A stretch of DNA of 64,000 nt, taken from DASSSQ01 sp963839285. GTDB lineage: Bacteria; Actinomycetota; Thermoleophilia; Gaiellales; Gaiellaceae. The notes beneath the pieces were generated by a model that searched no databases, had not been told where the DNA came from, and was given only the letters and a program-made list of their open reading frames with translations. Positions 8,204-16,768 of this stretch are shown here, piece by piece (the stretch's first letter is position 1; the number at the start of each line of letters is the position of its first letter). The stretch is taken from NCBI GenBank assembly GCA_963839285.1, contig CAWIUN010000012.1, positions 24,309 to 88,308 of the forward strand, given 5' to 3'. Position numbers and translations under genes: made by a program.

Positions 8204-10532
8204 CTAGATCGAGCGCAGCGCCTTCGACAGCGACTGCCTGGTGCTCAGCACGCCCTCGAACAGGTCGCCGTGCTCCCGCACCCGCGCGAGCACGGCATCC
8301 ATGGTGAACGCCTGCGGGTCGAGCCCCTGCCGCACCTCCTCCCAGCGGAGCGGCGTCGAGACGGGCGCGCCGGGCCGGGGCCGCACCGAGTAGACGGACG
8401 CGATCGTCTTCCCCTCGCCGTTCTGGTTCGCGTCGACGAGGACGCCGCGGCGCTTGGCCTTCGACCACTCGGTCGTCACGAGGCCGCGGTGCGTGCGCGC
8501 GAGCGCGCCGGCGACGATCTCCGCGAAGCGGCGGGTGTCCGCGTAGGTCGCCCGCCGCTCGATCGGCACGAGCACGTGGATGCCCTTCGACCCCGAGGTC
8601 TTCGCGAAGCTCGCCAGCTCGAGCCGGTCGAGCGCCTCCTTGACATGGAGCGCGACCTCGATCACCTCCGGGAAGCCGGCGTCCTGCGCGGGGTCGAGGT
8701 CGAAGAGGACGAAGTCGGGCCGGTCGAGCCGGTCGACGCGCGAGTACCACGCGTTCATGTCGATGCAGCCCATGTTGACCATCCAGAGGAGCGCGAGCTC
8801 GTCGTCGACGAGCGGCGCCCGGATCGTCCGCGTCTTCCGCGGCGTCTCGCGGGTCGAGACGCGCAGCGAGCACGGTCTTGATCCAGTCGGGCATGTGCGA
8901 GGGAGCGTCCTTCTGGAAGAACGCCTTCCCCGCCGCGCCGTCCGGGTAGCGGCGCATCGTGAACGGCCTCCCGCGCAGGTGCGGCACGAGCACGGGCGCG
9001 ACCTCGCGGTAGTAGTCCCAGAGGTCGCCCTTCGTGATCCCCTCCTCCTGCCAGAAGACCTTGTCCCGGTTCGACAGCGTCACGACCCGGCTGCCCCTGC
9101 GCACCTCGTCGGTCGGCGGCTCGCTCACGGGCTCCTCCTTCCGCACCTCGTCGGGCGCCTTGTCCTCGCGCAGTCCCTGGTAGGACGGCTGCCGCAGCCG
9201 GCCGTCGTGCGTCCACTCCGAGAACTCGACCTCGGCGACGAGCCGCGGCTCGACCCAGTGGACGTCGCCGCGCCGGACCCGCGGCATCTTCGGCTCGCTC
9301 GGAAACGGCGTCGTCTCGCGCTCGAGCGGCCGCAGCTTCGCGAGCAGCCGGTCGAGCTCGTCCTGCGTGAAGCCGGTGCCGACGTTCCCGGCCCAGGTGA
9401 GCTCGCCGTCGCGGACGACCCCGAGGACGAGCGAGCCGAAGCCGTCCGCGCGGCGGCCCGAGCCCTTCGTCCAGCCGGCGACGACGAACTCCTGGCGGCC
9501 GTGCGTCTTCAGCTTCAGCCAGCTGCGGGAGCGCTTCCCCTCCTCGTAGCGCGAGCCCGCGCGCTTGGCGAGGATCCCCTCGAGCCCCTGCTCGTGGGCG
9601 GCCGCGAGCAGGGCGTCGCCGTCGTCGAAGGCCTCCGAGAGCCGCACGTGCCCGCCGTCGGCGCGCGCGAGCAGCGGCTCGAGCCGGGCGCGCCGCTCCT
9701 CCAGCGTCAGCCCGGTCAGCGGCTCGCCCTCGACCTCCAGGAGGTCGAAGACGAAGTAGACGAGCCTGCCGCCGCCCTGCTGCATCGCCGAGAAGCTCGA
9801 GCGGCCCTGCGCGTCGAGAGCGCAGACCTCGCCGTCGAGGACGCAGTCGGGCAGCTCGTGCAGCGCCTCGGCGACGGCCTGGAAGCGGGCGGTCAGGTCG
9901 TTGTCGCGGCGCGAGCGCAGGCGGGCGTGGCCGCCGGAGACGTAGGCGAGCGCGCGGTAGCCGTCCCACTTGACCTCGTAGAGCCAGTCGCCGTGCGGGA
10001 CGTCCTCGGCGAGCGTCGCCAGCATCGGCGCGTAGCGGCGGCCGCCGCCGCGCGGGCGCGGCGCCGTCCTCGTCGTCGCTGCGGCGGATCAGCAGCCAGT
10101 TCTGCTCCTTGCCGTCGAGGTGCGCCGGGACGAGCGTCCACGTGCCCCGCAGCCGCTCGCCGTGCAGGCGCACCGTCAGCCGGCCGTCGCGTCGTTCCTC
10201 GAGCAGCTCGTAGCTGCCGCGGTCCCAGATCTCGACCGTGCCCGCGCCGTACTGGCCCTTCGGGAATCTCGCCCTCGAAGCCGCCGTACTCGAGCGGGTG
10301 GTCCTCGACGTGGACGGCGAGCGCCTTCGCGCCGGGCTCGAGGGGGACGCCCTTCGGCACCGCCCAGGAGGCGAGGACGCCGTCGCGCTCGAGCCGGAAG
10401 TCGTAGTGGAGCCGCCGCGCGTCGTGTCGCTGGACGACGAAGCGACGGCGCCCCGTCCCCCGGCGCGCCGCCGAAGGGCTCCGGCGTCCTCGACCGGTCG
10501 CGCTTGCGCTCGTACTCGCGGAGCCTCGCCAC
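8204..10532 (-). CDS. ligD: Multifunctional ATP-dependent DNA ligase LigD (PE-LIG-POL), four frameshifts
   Basis: Domains in order: phosphoesterase (start LREYERKRDRSRTPEP, then VVQRHDARRLHYDFRLERDG, WAVPKG, GGFEGEIPKGQYG), ligase (YEVKWDGYRALAYV with the AMP-accepting Lys, LDGEVCALD, EGILAKRAGS, WLKLKTHGRQEF), and polymerase/primase (DKVFWQEEGITKGDLWDYY, MRRYPDG, PDFVLFDLDP with catalytic acids, SGSKGIHVLVPI). This is the bacterial NHEJ enzyme that trims, fills and seals double-strand breaks with Ku. PE-LIG-POL resembles the Pseudomonas order rather than the mycobacterial POL-PE-LIG. Frames change near 10460, 10263, 10045 and 8866, each equal to one extra base, so I read one intact gene. GTG start at 10532. 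No ku gene is in the window. Confidence 0.85.
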
Positions 10533-10647
10533 GTGCCGGAAGCATTCCGCATCGGCCGAGGTTTACGCGCGCCTGCTTGCGGCTACAGCACCGGTCGAAG
10601 CGACGCGAGTCGCTGTGGAGCTTCTCCACCTGACGGGGGTTAGGCGC

Positions 10648-10675
10648 TTGAGGCCGGTCTCTTGACCGGCCTCAA
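10648..10675 (-). terminator. Perfect 12-bp hairpin downstream of accA
   Basis: TTGAGGCCGGTC (10648-10659), loop TCTT, GACCGGCCTCAA (10664-10675). The hairpin sits between the accA stop (10758) and the ligD start (10532), both minus strand. No clear U-tract follows on the minus strand, as is common in GC-rich actinobacteria. A terminator for the acc genes is the likely role. Confidence 0.5.
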
Positions 10676-10701
10676 CGCGTTTCAGGGCCCGTTGAAAACC
10701 C

Positions 10702-10719
10702 TGTGGAAAGTGTGGATTA
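10702..10719 (-). promoter_or_regulatory. Two abutting DnaA-box-like 9-mers upstream of ligD
   Basis: On the minus strand TAATCCACA (10719-10711) is directly followed by CTTTCCACA (10710-10702). Against TTATCCACA the first has one mismatch and the second two. A further weak match lies in the small inverted repeat GTGGAG-CTT-CTCCAC (10615-10629). DnaA binding or a damage/cell-cycle link to ligD is inference. Confidence 0.3.
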
Positions 10720-10757
10720 GGCCGGAAGACCCATTGACAGCGAGCCTCGGCGCGTGC

Positions 10758-11699
10758 CTACGCGAAGACGCCCATGCCGCGGAACTTGGCGCGGCGGCGG
10801 CGGGGCAGCTCGTCGGCCGGGATCCCCTCGAGGGCGTCCAGGTGCTCGACGAGCGCCTCCTGCAGCAGGCGGGCGGCCTCGTCGGGGTCGGCGTGGGCGC
10901 CGCCGTCCGGCTCCGGGACGATCGCGTCGACGACGCCGAGGTCGAGGCAGTGCTGCGCGTCGGGCTTGAAGGCCGCCGCCGCCTTCTTCTTCTCGGCGGC
11001 GTCGCGCCAGAGGATCGCGGCGCAGCCCTCGGGGCTGATCACCGAGTAGATCGCGTTCTCCTGCATCAGCACCCGGTCGGCGAGCGCGATCGCGATCGCA
11101 CCGCCGGAACCACCCTCGCCGATCACGCAGGCGACCGTGGGCGTGCGCAGGCGGGCCATCAGCGCCAGCGCGCGGGCGATCGTGCCGCCCTGGCCGTGCT
11201 GCTCGGCGGCGACGCCGGGGTAGGCGCCCGGCGTGTCGACGAGCGAGACGACCGGGAGGCCGTGCCGCTGCGCGAGCTCCATCACCCGCATCGCCTTCCG
11301 GTAGCCCTCCGGGTAGGGCATCCCGAACTGGCGCTTCGTGCGCTCCTGGATGTCACGGCCCTTCTGGTGGCCGACGAGCGCGACCGTCCGCCCGTCCAGC
11401 CGGCCGAGGCCCGTGACCATGGCGCCGTCGTCGGCGCGGCTGCGGTCGCCGTGCAGCTCGAACCAGTCGTCGAGGATCCGCTCGACGTAGTCGAGCGTGT
11501 AGGGCCGCTCCGGGTGCCGCGAGAGGTCGACGCGCTCCCAGATCGACTCCGCGGTCGCCTCGTCCGGCTCGGCCTGGATCCGCTCGAGCTGCTTCTGGAG
11601 CCGCTCCAGCTCGCCGGAGAGCCGGGCGCCGCGCAGGAGCGGCAGCGAGGCGAGGCGCGTGATCCGCTCGCGCAGCCGCAGCTCGGACTCGCTAGGCAC
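10758..11699 (-). CDS. accA: Acetyl-CoA carboxylase carboxyltransferase subunit alpha
   Basis: 313 residues. N-terminal coiled segment (ELERLQKQLERIQAE) followed by the carboxyltransferase fold: GHQKGRDIQERTKRQFGMPYP, VSLVDTPGAYPGVAAEQHGQG and IGEGGSGGAIAIALAD, all diagnostic of AccA. With AccD it moves the carboxyl group from biotin to acetyl-CoA, giving malonyl-CoA for the fab pathway encoded 5 kb away. The start overlaps the accD stop by 8 bp, so the two subunits are co-translated. Length is normal for the family. Confidence 0.95.
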   Translation of the reverse strand: MPSESELRLRERITRLASLPLLRGARLSGELERLQKQLERIQAEPDEATAESIWERVDLSRHPERPYTLDYVERILDDWFELHGDRSRADDGAMVTGLGRLDGRTVALVGHQKGRDIQERTKRQFGMPYPEGYRKAMRVMELAQRHGLPVVSLVDTPGAYPGVAAEQHGQGGTIARALALMARLRTPTVACVIGEGGSGGAIAIALADRVLMQENAIYSVISPEGCAAILWRDAAEKKKAAAAFKPDAQHCLDLGVVDAIVPEPDGGAHADPDEAARLLQEALVEHLDALEGIPADELPRRRRAKFRGMGVFA

Positions 11700-12552
11700 G
11701 CCCGTTCCCGTTCCGGTCGAAGAGCCGCAGCAGCCGCGCCAGCGAGGCGCGCAGCTCGCTGCGCGGGACGATCGCGTCGAGGTGGCCGAAGCGCAGGTTC
11801 TGCTCGGCGAGGCCGAAGTCGTCGGGCAGCTTCTCGCGGGTCGTCTGCTGGACGACGCGCGGGCCGGTGAAGGCGATCAGCGAGCCCGGCTCCGCGAGCG
11901 TCACGTCGCCGAGCGAGGCGAACGAGGCGAGCACGCCGGCGGTCGTCGGGTGGGCCATGACGACGAACATCGGGCAGCCGGCCTCGTGCAGCTCCTCGAC
12001 CGCGCAGACCGTCTTCGGCATCTGCATCAGCGAGAGGATCCCCTCCTGCATGCGGGCGCCGCCCGAGCTCGTGACGGCGACGAGCGGGGCGCCGCGCTCG
12101 GCTGCGAGGTCGCAGGCGCGCGAGAGCTTCTCGCCGACGACCGAGCCCATCGAGCCGCCCATGAAGGAGAAGTCCATGACCGCGACCGCGCAGGGCCGCT
12201 CGTCGATCCGCCCGTGGCCGATCACGATCGCGTCGCCCTGGCCGGTCTTCATCTCGGCCTCGACGAGCCGCTCCGAGTAGGGGCGCAGGTCGAAGAAGTC
12301 GAGCGGGTCGTCGGAGCGGAGGTCTGCGGCCTCCTCGACGAAGCTGCCCTCGTCGAGCAGCTGGCCGATCCGCGCGTGCGCCCGCACGGGGAAGTGGTGC
12401 CCGCACTGGCCGCAGACGTGCAGCGACTCCGCGAGCTCGTCGTCGCGGTAGTGCGACCCGCAGGACGGGCAGGTGTTCGGGTGCGGTTTCTCCGGCTTGG
12501 CCTCGGGGGTCGCACCCTTGTGCTCGATCGAGACGTCGATGCGGTCGGCCAC
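11692..12552 (-). CDS. accD: Acetyl-CoA carboxylase carboxyltransferase subunit beta
   Basis: 286 residues from GTG 12552. The N-terminal zinc ribbon is CPSCGSHY..CGQCGHH; then PLDFFDLRPYSERL, MDFSFMGGSMGSVVGEKLSRA, VTSSGGARMQEGILSLMQM and MAHPTTAGVLASFASLGD, all standard AccD. I prefer GTG 12552 over TTG 12564: a TAAGCT minus-10-like element (12569-12564, minus strand) overlaps the TTG and a GAGGA lies just before the GTG. It forms the carboxyltransferase with AccA. The biotin carboxylase and carrier subunits are not in the window. Confidence 0.93.
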   Translation of the reverse strand: MADRIDVSIEHKGATPEAKPEKPHPNTCPSCGSHYRDDELAESLHVCGQCGHHFPVRAHARIGQLLDEGSFVEEAADLRSDDPLDFFDLRPYSERLVEAEMKTGQGDAIVIGHGRIDERPCAVAVMDFSFMGGSMGSVVGEKLSRACDLAAERGAPLVAVTSSGGARMQEGILSLMQMPKTVCAVEELHEAGCPMFVVMAHPTTAGVLASFASLGDVTLAEPGSLIAFTGPRVVQQTTREKLPDDFGLAEQNLRFGHLDAIVPRSELRASLARLLRLFDRNGNGRA

Positions 12553-12574
12553 GGGTCCTCGCAAGCTTAGACCG

Positions 12575-12608
12575 CGCGGGGCCCCGGGCGGTTGCCCGGG
12601 GCCCCGCG
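12575..12608 (-). terminator. Strong GC hairpin (15-bp perfect stem, GGTT loop)
   Basis: Arms 12575-12589 and 12594-12608 are perfectly complementary, with loop 12590-12593. On the minus strand it precedes accD and follows the run of genes ending in the arginase-like gene, so it probably insulates accDA from upstream transcription. No U-run follows. Its location just upstream of accD could instead indicate attenuation; the first reading is simpler. Confidence 0.55.
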
Positions 12609-12956
12609 TCTCCGGCTAGGCCGTCGCGTACACCGCGGCGGCGCCCGGCACGTACGTCGGCTCGTAGCCGAGCAGGCGGCCGAGCGGCGCCCCTACGGCG
12701 AGCGCGGCCTTCTGCAGCGATCCTCGACAGCTTAGACCTGCGGCGGCGGCGTGGCGGTTGCTAGAGGCTCGATGCGCGTCCGACGTCCCCAGCGGGTCCG
12801 TTCCCGGCCGGATGCCAGAGCGTGCCGGAACGACCTCGAACGCTCGCTCGGTTGCACGTGCGAGGACGCCGGTGCGGCTGCTGCTGCTGCCGGGCTCCGG
12901 CGTCGTCGCCCGTGACGACGATTCGCTCTCGTCCCGGCGGACGATTCGCGGTCGGC
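12609..12956. other. 348-bp stretch without a confident gene
   Basis: On the minus strand, about 12616-12717, there is a 30-odd codon stretch reading LQKAALAVGAPLGRLLGYEPTYV..., with protein-like composition, but I find no ATG, GTG or TTG in frame close to its beginning. It may be a tiny gene with a CTG start, a remnant, or the tail of a lost gene. The remainder (12720-12956) shows no recognisable coding pattern. The strong hairpin lies immediately after it. Confidence 0.35.
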
Positions 12957-13734
12957 CTAGAAGCCGAGCGCGCGCAGGAGCCGGGTCAGCGGCTCGACGT
13001 TCCGTTCCTCGCCGACCAGGCCCGCTGAGCCCGGCGCCGAGCACGCGCGCGCGGCCGGCGAGCGTGCGGAAGAGCCGCTCGACCTCGTCGACGCGGAGGC
13101 CGTCCGGCTCCGGCATGAACGAGGCGATCTCGTCCTCCTCGAAGACGTCGCAGTCGAGCGCCACGTAGACGCCCTCGGCCCCGGCGAGCGCCCCTTCGAG
13201 GCCCTCCTCGCCGAGCCGGACGCCCGCCTCCTCGATGAACGCCTCCTCGGGCGCGTCGAGGTCGCGGGCGCCGACGAGGCAGACGTCGGCGGCCGCGACG
13301 GCGCCCGAGTCGATCAGCATCCGCAGCGGCATCCCCCACGGGTTGCCGGACGGCGAGCTCTCGGGCGTGTTCAGGTCGCCGTGCGCGTCGAGCCAGAGGA
13401 CCGCGATCCGGCCGTGGCGGTTGGCGAGCGCCTCGACGGCGCCGATGTGCGAGCAGCAGCAGCCGCCGAGCACGAGCGGCCGCTGCGGCAGCTCGCTCGC
13501 GAGCGCGAGCGTCTGCGCGCCGAGCGTCTCCTCCTCGATCGCCGCGGCCTCGGGATAGGGAAGGGGCAGGCGCGCCGCCGCGGACATCTCCTCGCCGCCC
13601 GAGCCCCAGGCGCGCGGGACGCGGACGAGCCCGGCGGCGAACTGCCGCCCGCAGACGTGGCACTCGTACTCGGGGCCGATCGCGACGGCGGTCAGCGTCC
13701 TGCAGTCGGGGCAGCGCGCCCGGAGCGTCGACAC
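12957..13734 (-). CDS. Zinc-ribbon fused arginase/agmatinase-family protein, one frameshift
   Basis: About 258 residues. The N-terminus has CPDC and CHVC pairs (zinc ribbon, about residues 9-31). The ureohydrolase core then shows LVLGGCCCSHIGAVEAL, LWLDAHGDLNTPESSPSGN and VALDCDVFEEDEI. Arginase-family enzymes bind two Mn ions; the DAHGD and DCD ligands are present, but the usual GGDHS loop is GGCCCSH, so one His ligand is replaced. Substrate unknown: guanidino-compound hydrolysis or a divergent role. Near 13027 one extra base shifts the frame; correcting it gives the ending LVGEERNVEPLTRLLRALGF and stop at 12957. Starts 9 bp after the preceding GNAT gene, hence probably co-transcribed. Confidence 0.68.
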
Positions 13735-13743
13735 GTGGGCAGG

Positions 13744-14631
13744 CTAGCCGAGCGGGAGCTCCCAGCACCCGCTCGCGAACGCGACGTGCATACCGACGCG
13801 CTCGTAGAGCCCGACCGCGCCGGTGGTGTTCTCGGCGTCGACGTCGAGCCCCGCCCGCGGGAGCCCGCTCGCCCGGAACGCGCGAAAGGCGTGGACGAGC
13901 TGGGCGCCGCCGAGGCCGAGCCCCCGCCACCGTCGCCGCACCGCGAGCGTGTCCACCCACCCGACGCGCTCCGTTCCCGGCGCCGCGGACGCTGCAGAGG
14001 CAGACGCCGGCGAGCTCGTCGCCGTCGTCCGCGAGGAACCAGAGCGACGGGTTCGGCTCGCGCGCGCGCATCCTCGCGAGCCAGTCGTCGAAGCTGCGCG
14101 GCTCCCACTCCCAGTGGTCGGCGAACGCCTCCTGCACGGTCGCGTGGACGCGCTCCTCGTCGCCCGGCGCGGAGGGTCCGGAGCACGAGCCCGGCCGGAA
14201 GCGCGGCCGGGCGAGGCGTCGTCGGCGAGCGCGACCGCCAGCTCGTAGAAGGTGCGGATCCGCCGGTAGCCGCGGGAGGCGAGCGGCGCCGCATCCGCGG
14301 CGGCGGCGATCGTGACCCGCAGGCGACCCGCTCCCTTCGCGCGGGCCCGCCGTTCCGCCCAGTCGAGCAGCGCGTCGAGCGGCGCCCCGGGAAGCGGGCG
14401 CGCGTCGACCCACGCGGCGCTGCTGCCCGGCCGGACGACGAGGTCCGCGTACGCGGAGAGGCCGTCGTCGTCGAGTACGGCGAAGTCCTCCGGCTCCAGC
14501 TCGGGCATCGCGAACCAGGAGCGGAGCTCGTCGGCGTCGACCGGCTGGCCGCCGTACGCCGTCGCCCAGTCCTCGAGCAGCGCCGCGATCGCCTCCGCGG
14601 CGTCCGCAGGGCCGGGGGTGCGCGTGCTCAC
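13744..14631 (-). CDS. Double-GNAT acetyltransferase (MshD-like layout), three frameshifts
   Basis: Two GNAT halves. The first (TPGPADAAEAIAALLEDW...) is degenerate and lacks a clear acetyl-CoA loop. The second contains AFADHWEWEPRSFDDWL, NPSLWFLADDGDELAGVCLC, the acetyl-CoA loop VRRRWRGLGLGGAQLVHAF and the ending LDVDAENTTGAVGLYERVGM. The tandem layout and the closing motif are those of mycothiol synthase-like acetyltransferases, but the substrate is not proven. Frames change near 14212, 14178 and 13985, each equal to one extra base. The GTG start at 14631 overlaps the TGA of the preceding paralogue (GTGA). Confidence 0.65.
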   Translation of the reverse strand: MSTRTPGPADAAEAIAALLEDWATAYGGQPVDADELRSWFAMPELEPEDFAVLDDDGLSAYADLVVRPGSSAAWVDARPLPGAPLDALLDWAERRARAKGAGRLRVTIAAAADAAPLASRGYRRIRTFYELAVALADDASPGRASGRARAPDPPRRATRSASTRPCRRRSPTTGSGSRAASTTGSRGCARASRTRRSGSSRTTATSSPASASAASAAPGTERVGWVDTLAVRRRWRGLGLGGAQLVHAFRAFRASGLPRAGLDVDAENTTGAVGLYERVGMHVAFASGCWELPLG

Positions 14632-15514
14632 AGCCGCTTCGCCGTAGACGTCGGCGCGCCAGACGACCTCCATCCCGACGCGCTCGTAGAGCCGGACGGC
14701 GCCGGTCGGGTTCTCCGAGTCGACGCCGAGGTGGACGACGCGTCTCGCCGCGGCGGCGGAACTCGGCGAACGACGCGAGCAGCAGCGCCTCCGCCGAGGC
14801 CGCGACGGCGCCAGGCGCGGCGGACGCCGAGCGAGGCGATCCAGCCGCCGCCGAACCGCTTCCACCGGTTGACGGCGGCCGCGGCGATCTCGTCGCCGTC
14901 GCGGACGACGCGCCAGAGCGGAGGGTCGGCGCCCTCGAGCCGGCGGGCGCTCCACGTCCTCGAAGCTCTCGGAACGGTGGTCCCAGTGGTCGGCGAACGC
15001 CTCCTCGAGCGCCGCGTGCACAGCGCGGGCGTCGCCTCGGCCGGACGCCTCGAGCCGGAGCCCCTCGGGCAGCCGCGGCTCGGGCACGGCGTCGTCGAGC
15101 TCGATCGCCCATGCGCAGGAACGCGCGGACGAACGCGTAGCCGCTCGCCTCGAGCAGCGCGCGGCCGGCGGCGTCGGCGTGGAGCGTCGCGTTGCGCAGC
15201 TCCGGTGCCCCGCGCTCGCGCGCCCGCGCCTCGGCGAGCCGCAGGATCTCGCCGCCGATCCCGCGGCCGCGCAGCTCCGGGTGCACGTAGCCGTCGGTCG
15301 AGAGCCGCTCGGGGCGGCCGTAGACGCAGGCGTAGCCCGCCAGGCGGCCGTCCAGCTCGAGCAGCCAGGCGTCCTGCTCGAGCTCGAGCTCCCGCCACTC
15401 CTCGCGGAGGTCGTCGGCGCTCGTGTCCGGCGGCGCCCCGAATGACGCGTCGTAGGCGGCGACGAGCTCCGCGACCGCCTCCGCGTCGGCGGGGGCCGGA
15501 CGGCGGACGTTCAC
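14628..15514 (-). CDS. Double-GNAT acetyltransferase paralogue, five frameshifts
   Basis: Starts VNVRRPAPADAEAVAELV. The first GNAT half is complete, with VHPELRGRGIGGEILRLAEARA as acetyl-CoA loop; the second runs through LPEGLRLEA, AFADHWDHRSESFED, WRVVRDGDEIAAAAVN, LGVRRAWRRRGLG, EALLLASFAEF and LGVDSENPTGAVRLYERVGM. Frames change near 15111, 14948, 14808, 14748 and 14644, each equal to one extra base; the corrected tail reads DVYAKRL and stops at 14628. The GTG start at 15514 overlaps the stop of the HAD gene. It is a tandem duplicate of the next gene, so one may have diverged in substrate. Confidence 0.6.
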
Positions 15515-16160
15515 GCCGGCACCAGCCCGTCGAGCGTGTCCGCGAGCGCGGTCAGGTCGGGCAGCTCGCGCGTCGGCGCCGGCTCTCGCCGCCTCGCCGA
15601 GCCGGTTGACCCAGACGACCCGCAGGCCGAGCTCGGTCGCCGGGACGACGTCGTGGAAGTGGCTCTGGGCGACGTGCACGTGCCCCGCCGGGTCGGCGCC
15701 CGTCCGGTCGAAGAAGACGCGCCAGTGGCCGTGGCGCCGGCTTGTAGGAGCCGATCTCGGAGGCGGCGACGCGCTCGTCGAAGGGGACGCCGATCGCGGC
15801 GAGCGAGGCGTCGAGGAGGTCGGGGTCGGTGTTCGAGAGGGCGGCGAGCCGCCAGCCGCGCGCCGCGCGCCTCCGCGAGCGCCGCCGGCACCTCCGGGAA
15901 GACCGGCCACTGCGGCAGCGAGCGGCCGAGCGCATCCTGCTCGCTCTGCCGGGGCGCCGAGCCGGGCCATCGCCTCCGCCATCAGCTCGCGGTAGGTCGC
16001 CTCCGGCCGCCGGCGCTGGAGCTCCGGCTCGAGCTCGTGGTAGCGCGTCGAGCAGCTCGTCGGCGCGCTCGTCGCCGAAGACGCGCGCGAGCTGGGCGCG
16101 CATGCCGCCGCGCCAGTCGATCAGGGTGCCGTAGCAGTCGAAGGTCGCCCAGCGGTCCAC
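15511..16160 (-). CDS. HAD-superfamily hydrolase (haloacid-dehalogenase type II like), five frameshifts
   Basis: Motif I TFDCYGTLIDW (nucleophile Asp), motif II ALSNTDPDLLDA, motif III ASEIGSYKPA (Lys) and the C-terminal VHVAQSHFHDVVPATELGLRVVWVNR, which matches the type II dehalogenase group. Most such genes are phosphatases or dehalogenases of small organic acids; the substrate is open. The frame steps through all three phases (breaks within about 16040-15570), every step equal to one extra base, and ends DLTALADTLDGLVPA at 15511. GTG start at 16160, 12 bp after the preceding gene; its stop overlaps the next start. Confidence 0.65.
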
Positions 16161-16171
16161 GGCCGCCCAGG

Positions 16172-16728
16172 CTAGATCAACGCGGCCGGAGGCCGGTACG
16201 CGAGCAGCTCGGAGCCGTGCTCGCGCAGCCAGCGCGCGCGGGCGCTCGGTAGTCCGGGCGCGCCGCCTCGACGAGCGCCCAGAAGCGCGGGGAGTGGTTC
16301 GCCTCGCGCAGGTGGCAGAGCTCGTGGACGGCGACGTAGTCGAAGACGGCCTCCGCGGCGCGAGCGCGAGCCGCCAGTTGAAGGAGAGCGTCCCCCGCGC
16401 CGAGCACGAGCCGAAGCGGCTGCGCTGCGTCGGCGATGCGGATCCGCCCGTAGCGGACGCCGAGCCGCGGCGCCTCGCGCTCGCAGAGCTCGGTCGCGAG
16501 CGCCCGCGCCCGCCGCCGCCCCTCCCGCTCGCTCAGCGCCGGCAGAGCCAGCCGCGGCACCTGCCGCGCGAGCTGCCGCTCGACCCACGGCCGCTTCTCG
16601 GCGAGGAACCGCTCGCGCCCGCCCGACGCGAGACGCCGCGCGGGACGACGAGGAGCGGCGGCCCGCCGAACGGCACCTCGACCCGCAGCCGGCGCGCCCG
16701 CGTCGGAGATCCGCAGCTCGTACTCCAC
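16172..16728 (-). CDS. YgjP-like (DUF45, M48-type) metallopeptidase, several frameshifts
   Basis: Begins VEYELRISD and continues LRVEVPFGGPPLLVVPRGV, RERFLAEKRPWVERQLAR, RYGRIRIAD, a GSCSARGTLSFNWRLA segment and the zinc motif VFDYVAVHELCHLREANHSPRFW (HExxH plus NHS.RFW). The fixed segments RWGSCS-like, FNWRL and HELCHL identify the YgjP/DUF45 family, predicted zinc peptidases of unknown substrate. At least five frame changes between 16250 and 16695 must be bridged. The ending LREHGSELLAY stops at 16172. It follows fabF by 40 bp on the same strand and may belong to that transcript. Confidence 0.65.
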
Positions 16729-16768
16729 CGGCCGGAGTCTCGCGGCGCGCGCCAGACGGTGTCGGCGC

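Noticed and set aside
8204..10532. Programmed frameshifting or pseudogene status for ligD and others
   Set aside because: No slippery heptamer is shared between sites, essential genes are affected too, and the shifts nearly all have the same sign. Sequencing insertion errors are simpler.
10734..10739. TTGACA minus-35 hexamer on the plus strand
   Set aside because: No plus-strand gene or minus-10 follows; it precedes only the antisense end of accA.
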